From a virus, in IMG/VR virus record IMGVR_UViG_3300007514_000029, positions 1-39,171 of that record: 39,171 nt of DNA; one strand, written 5' to 3'. Positions 35,484 to 39,171 of the stretch are shown here, one piece after another. Numbering within the stretch: the first letter of the stretch is position 1; every line of letters starts with the position of its first letter. The translations under genes were made by a program, and so were the position numbers. Below the pieces are notes generated by a model, which searched no databases, was not told where the DNA came from, and saw only the letters and a list, made by a program, of their open reading frames with translations.

Positions 35484-37309
35484 TGTGGTATTGTCCAGAT
35501 AAATATAAAAAAGACATACCAAGCGTAAACGCTGAGCTTCTTAACATAAAGGGATATTTAGATAACAAGGAAGCTAAGATAAGCCTAGCCAAATTCTTAA
35601 GGGCAAATTTGGGGCTTACTACAGATTTGATTTCTGGAGTTAAGTTAGCTCCCTACCAAGAAATAACACTAAAGGCCTTAATGAATAGAAATTTTTCAAT
35701 GTGCGTGTGGGGTCGTGGTTGTGGGAAAACTTTTATTGCTTCAATCTTTTGTTTTTTACAGTGCATATTTAATCCTGGAACTAAAATTCTTATAGCTGGT
35801 CCGACTTTTAGAACTGCAAGGTTTGTGTTCAACAACTTAGAAAAAATAGTAGAATCTAAGGGTGCAGAATTATTAGCTCAAGCTTTTGGTGCAAAAACTA
35901 GAAGAAACGACCAGTTTGAATGGTTGATAAATGGAGGGTCAATTACAGCCATTCCGCTAAACGGAGAAAAGATTAGAGGTTTTCGCGCAAACGTTTTGGT
36001 TTTAGATGAGTACCTTCTTCTTCCAGAAGATATAATCCAAACAGTTCTTATGCCGTTTTTGGTTGCGCCCCAAAACATGAAAGAAAGAATAGAGGTAAGA
36101 GAAATAGAAGATAAGCTTATAGAAAAGGGGGAAATGAAGGAGGAGGACAGAACTGTTTTTGAAAATGATACAAAAATGATAGCATTATCATCTGCCAGTT
36201 ATACTTTTGAAAATCTATTTAAAACCTATCAAGACTGGACAGCGAAAATCTATGACAAAAACGATAGCGAAGAAGCAAAATATTTTATTTCTCAAATGGG
36301 ATACGAATCTCTTCCAGAACATATGATAGATAGAACGATTATCGACGAAGCACAAAGCGGAGGTCAAAGTCATTCATCTTTCCAAAGAGAATATTGTGCT
36401 CAATTTACTGACGGAAGTGATAGTTATTTTAGTGCGAAAAAGATGCACGAATGCACCATTCCAGATGGAGAAAGTCCAACTACAAAAATAATAGGAGATA
36501 AAGATAAAAAATATATAATGGGTATTGACCCCAGCTTTAGTAATAGTCCTTCTTCTGATTATTTTGCAATGTCCGTTCTTGAATTAGATGACGAAACGAA
36601 AACTGGTACGTTGGTTCACAGCTATGCTGTTGCTGGCGGTGACCTTAAAGATCACATCAAGTATATGTATCATGTGATGACTCATTTTAATATCGAAATG
36701 ATATGCATTGATAATGCTGGATTTCAATTTATAGATAGCTGTAACGAAAATGCATTATTTAAAAGTGATAAAATCAATTTAAAATTCTTTGAATTTGATA
36801 GCGACGCAGAAGGCGCAGATTATGACAAAGGAATTAGGAAGTCTAGAAGGGAATATAATAAACAAGACGGTAAAGTATGCTTCAAGCAAGTTTTTACAAC
36901 CGACTTTATAAGAAAGTCAAATGAACATCTTCAAGCTCGAATTGATCATAAAAAAATATGGTTTGCTTCTAGGGTGCAAAGTAATGAGGCGGCTTTTAAT
37001 GTATATTCAAACTCCAAGGTAAAATTAGACCACGTAAATGAGCCATCCCTTTTAGACTTTATCGAAAATCAAGACGCTTTGGTATATCAAACAAAAAAGC
37101 AGTGTGCCCTTGTTGAGGTTAAGAGTACAGCTAGAGGTAGTCAAACATTTGATTTACCGCTACACCTAAGGAAGAGTACCTCGGCAAATAGGGCTAGAAA
37201 AGATAATTATACCACATTAATGTTAGCAAATTGGGCTATAAAGTGCTATTATGATATGATGGCAACCCCAGCAGAAGAACCACAAACTTTTGTACCCAGA
37301 ATGTTATAA
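35483..37309 (+). CDS. Terminase large subunit
   Basis: 608 aa. ATPase part: CVWGRGCGKTFIA with Walker A (76-83), VLVLDEY Walker B (171-177), LSSAS coupling motif (235-239). Nuclease part: GIDPSFSNSPSSDYFA (347-362) with first Asp, CIDNAG (409-414) with second Asp, and RKDNY (572-576, Asp574) third acidic residue, the RNase-H-like fold of TerL nucleases. It pumps DNA into the prohead and cuts the concatemer. It starts at the last base of the nuclease gene, so the two are co-translated, and is followed by portal 21 nt later. Confidence 0.95.
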   Translation: MWYCPDKYKKDIPSVNAELLNIKGYLDNKEAKISLAKFLRANLGLTTDLISGVKLAPYQEITLKALMNRNFSMCVWGRGCGKTFIASIFCFLQCIFNPGTKILIAGPTFRTARFVFNNLEKIVESKGAELLAQAFGAKTRRNDQFEWLINGGSITAIPLNGEKIRGFRANVLVLDEYLLLPEDIIQTVLMPFLVAPQNMKERIEVREIEDKLIEKGEMKEEDRTVFENDTKMIALSSASYTFENLFKTYQDWTAKIYDKNDSEEAKYFISQMGYESLPEHMIDRTIIDEAQSGGQSHSSFQREYCAQFTDGSDSYFSAKKMHECTIPDGESPTTKIIGDKDKKYIMGIDPSFSNSPSSDYFAMSVLELDDETKTGTLVHSYAVAGGDLKDHIKYMYHVMTHFNIEMICIDNAGFQFIDSCNENALFKSDKINLKFFEFDSDAEGADYDKGIRKSRREYNKQDGKVCFKQVFTTDFIRKSNEHLQARIDHKKIWFASRVQSNEAAFNVYSNSKVKLDHVNEPSLLDFIENQDALVYQTKKQCALVEVKSTARGSQTFDLPLHLRKSTSANRARKDNYTTLMLANWAIKCYYDMMATPAEEPQTFVPRML

Positions 37310-37312
37310 ATT

Positions 37313-37319
37313 AGTGTAA
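37313..37319 (+). promoter_or_regulatory. AGTGTAA motif before portal gene
   Basis: Lies between the terminase stop and the portal ATG at 37331 (AGTGTAAGTATAAAAAGC). Confidence 0.4.
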
Positions 37320-37330
37320 GTATAAAAAGC

Positions 37331-39171
37331 ATGAAAAAAGGTCAAAATAGCCCAAAGCAGACGAAAGCGGCAACGGCGAAAAAAGCGCCAGCAAAAAGAG
37401 CTACCAAAAGAACCAAAAAGTCCAATAGTTCTAGTGAGCCGCTAATGGTTTCAAGCGCCTCACAAGCTACCGCCGCCGTATCTACCGCTGCAACGGCTAC
37501 TAGGACTAGAAGAAATAGGTCTGCAAGCATAGAGCGTACAGATAGATTTGCAAACATAGATAATGGGCTTGTACCTTTTAAAAATACTGGCGGGTATGGG
37601 AGTACTGCAAACATAGATGTAAGGGATGCGGTTATTTTGTGCCAAAAAGCATATTATAATTTTGCTATTTTTAGAAACGCCATAGACTTAATGACGGAAT
37701 TTTCTGCGAGTGACATATTTCTCCGTGGCGGAAGCAAGAAGTCTGTAGATTTTTTTAGCGCCCTATTTAAAAAAGTAAATCTATCAAGCTTGCAGGATAA
37801 ATTTTTTAGAGAGTACTATCGATCTGGAAATGTCTTTCTTTATAGGTTTGATGCAAAAATACAAAAAAATGATTTAAACAAAATGACACAGACCTTCGGA
37901 ACTTCGAATGCTGGTCTAACTTATGTAATTCCTTCTAGATATATTATTTTAAACCCCGCGGATATTCAGGTGGGGGGAAACATTTCTTTTGCGGCTGGAA
38001 AATACTATAAGGTACTAAGCGATTACGAATTACTTAGGCTGAAAGACCCGCAAACTGACGAAGACAGAGAAGTATTTAATAATCTGCCGAAAGAGGTTAA
38101 AAGCCTAATCAAACAAAGGCATAGTGCTGTTACTGTTCCATTGGATATGGAAAAACTAAATGCGGTTTTTTATAAAAGGCAGGACTATGAGCCCCTAGCT
38201 GTTCCCATGGCTTATCCAGTTTTGGATGATATAAACTGGAAAGCCGAGCTCAAAAAGATGGATATGGCTGTCACTAGAACAATGCAGCAAACAATTCTTT
38301 TAGTTACTATGGGTTCGGAGCCAGATAAGGGCGGCATAAACCATAAGAATTTAGAAGCGATGCAGAAACTTTTTGAAAACGAATCTATAGGTAGAGTTCT
38401 AATCGCAGATTATACAACAAAAGCTGAATTTGTCGTTCCTAAAATTGCTGACCTCTTGGATCCCAAAAAGTATGAAGTAGTAGATAGAGATATCACCATG
38501 GGATTAAATGCTATAATAACTGGAGTTGGGGAAAGGTTCGCAAATCAAAACAGTAGAGTCGAATTATTCTTAGCGAGGCTTAATAAGGCTAGAGAGGCTT
38601 TTATAAATGATTTTCTAGCTCCAGAAATAAAAAGAATCGCCAAAGAGTTAGGGTTTAAAAATTATCCCATGCCACACTTTGAACCAATTTCATTACAAAA
38701 CGATGATGTGGTAACTAGAATATATAGCAGACTTATTGAACTTGGCATTTTGACTGCAGAAGAGGGCATAACTGCTCTTGAAACTGGAAGACTTCCCGAC
38801 AGTAAAGAGTCTCGAGAATCTCAAAAGAAGTATCTAGAACTCAAAAAGAAAGGGTATTACGAACCCATGGCAGGAGGACCGCACACTCAAGGCGTACTTG
38901 CAGATAAAGCTCAAAAGGGGCAAATGGATCTTGCTGATAAAAATTTAAAATCAGAAGAAAAACAAGTTAATAAAATGCAAGAGCAACAAGCTCCAATGCC
39001 TAAAACCCCGCAAGAAACGGGAAGACCCCCAGGAACCCACACCCCCCAATCAACCAAAAACGTAAAACCCGTTGGAGCTTCCTCTGAGAACTTTTCTTTA
39101 AATAAGGTAAAAGATAATTTTATTAAAGCTGACAAGGTTTTCAATAAAGTGTGTGGTCTATTAAAAAGAAA
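37331..39171 (+). CDS. Portal protein, cut by window end
   Basis: 613 codons and still open at the end of the window. After an Ala/Lys-rich N-terminal tail (residues 10-31, histone-like in composition) and a Ser/Thr/Ala linker, the sequence has portal character: regularly spaced helix and strand elements (FRNAIDLMTEFSA, GNVFLYRF, LDPKKYEVVD), a middle part with 'GLNAIITGVGER' and the C-terminal RLIELGILTAEEGITALETGRL, the repeated 'L-G-x-L-T-x-E-E' helix seen near the end of many portals. The last 90 residues are Gln/Pro/Lys-rich and low complexity. Portals form the dodecameric entry ring and anchor terminase; the gene order fits. Family call good though without a single decisive motif. Confidence 0.8.
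   Translation, partial: MKKGQNSPKQTKAATAKKAPAKRATKRTKKSNSSSEPLMVSSASQATAAVSTAATATRTRRNRSASIERTDRFANIDNGLVPFKNTGGYGSTANIDVRDAVILCQKAYYNFAIFRNAIDLMTEFSASDIFLRGGSKKSVDFFSALFKKVNLSSLQDKFFREYYRSGNVFLYRFDAKIQKNDLNKMTQTFGTSNAGLTYVIPSRYIILNPADIQVGGNISFAAGKYYKVLSDYELLRLKDPQTDEDREVFNNLPKEVKSLIKQRHSAVTVPLDMEKLNAVFYKRQDYEPLAVPMAYPVLDDINWKAELKKMDMAVTRTMQQTILLVTMGSEPDKGGINHKNLEAMQKLFENESIGRVLIADYTTKAEFVVPKIADLLDPKKYEVVDRDITMGLNAIITGVGERFANQNSRVELFLARLNKAREAFINDFLAPEIKRIAKELGFKNYPMPHFEPISLQNDDVVTRIYSRLIELGILTAEEGITALETGRLPDSKESRESQKKYLELKKKGYYEPMAGGPHTQGVLADKAQKGQMDLADKNLKSEEKQVNKMQEQQAPMPKTPQETGRPPGTHTPQSTKNVKPVGASSENFSLNKVKDNFIKADKVFNKVCGLLKR

Noticed and set aside
37342-37614. Valine/alanine-rich minus-strand ORF opposite the portal start
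   Set aside because: It is the complement of the portal's Lys/Ala-rich tail, giving a spuriously hydrophobic peptide.

Overview
The window looks like part of a large tailed double-stranded DNA phage (Caudoviricetes) genome. It carries a terminase large subunit, the start of a portal protein, an ATP-dependent DNA ligase, a RuvB-like ATPase, a PhoH-like ATPase, an Hsp20 chaperone, a SleB-type cell-wall hydrolase, DUF932- and GP88-like phage proteins, and a long series of very small unknown genes. No rRNA, tRNA, integrase or transposase was recognised. The host cannot be named from the sequence. Promoters match a sigma-70 consensus and the start of the window uses purine-rich ribosome binding sites. 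A lipobox-like peptide, a secreted SleB hydrolase and GT9-like glycosyltransferases would fit a Gram-negative host, but that is inference.

Layout. (1) 1-6.8 kb: about 23 tightly packed, often overlapping plus-strand genes, mostly under 100 codons, with an HhH-GPD-like glycosylase and a DNA ligase among them. (2) 6.8-10.4 kb: a membrane peptide, a zinc metallopeptidase-like protein, a RuvB-like ATPase and two non-coding repeat stretches (7386-7717 and 9834-10403). (3) 10.4-22 kb: a modular accessory/early region of DUF932, GP88-like, SleB, HAD phosphatase-like, an ArfA-like basic peptide and many orphan small genes. These are arranged as short transcription units separated by a recurring palindromic element, usually followed by a TGTGAATAA box and a strong promoter. 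About 660 nt without a gene (13066-13726), with its own promoter and terminator, look like a large structured RNA. (4) 22-32 kb: a more AT-rich glycan-modification and host-interaction block (GT8, GT9-like, GT2, other glycosyltransferases, a methyltransferase, tandem paralogues) with Hsp20 and PhoH, on both strands. (5) 32.3-39.2 kb: a late cassette of zinc-ribbon/AT-hook protein, sigma-like factor with a cysteine cluster, repeat-containing DNA-binding candidate, zinc-finger/ERCC4 nuclease, terminase and portal (cut by the window end).

The most striking feature is regulatory. At about 20 genes on both strands a -10 hexamer lies 5-9 nt (usually 6-7) before the start codon, often with a -35 hexamer exactly 17 bp further up, so transcription should begin at or next to the start codon (leaderless mRNA). 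In the 10-21 kb region these promoters belong to repeated cassettes: a palindromic element whose 11-bp centre is exactly inverted between copies, a TGTGAATAA box, and either a TTGACT-N17-TATACT promoter or a GTGGGAC-N7-GTCCCAC operator at a fixed distance from an extended -10. This resembles in principle the promoter/stem-loop (PeSL) regulatory cassettes of T4-type phages, but the motifs are different.
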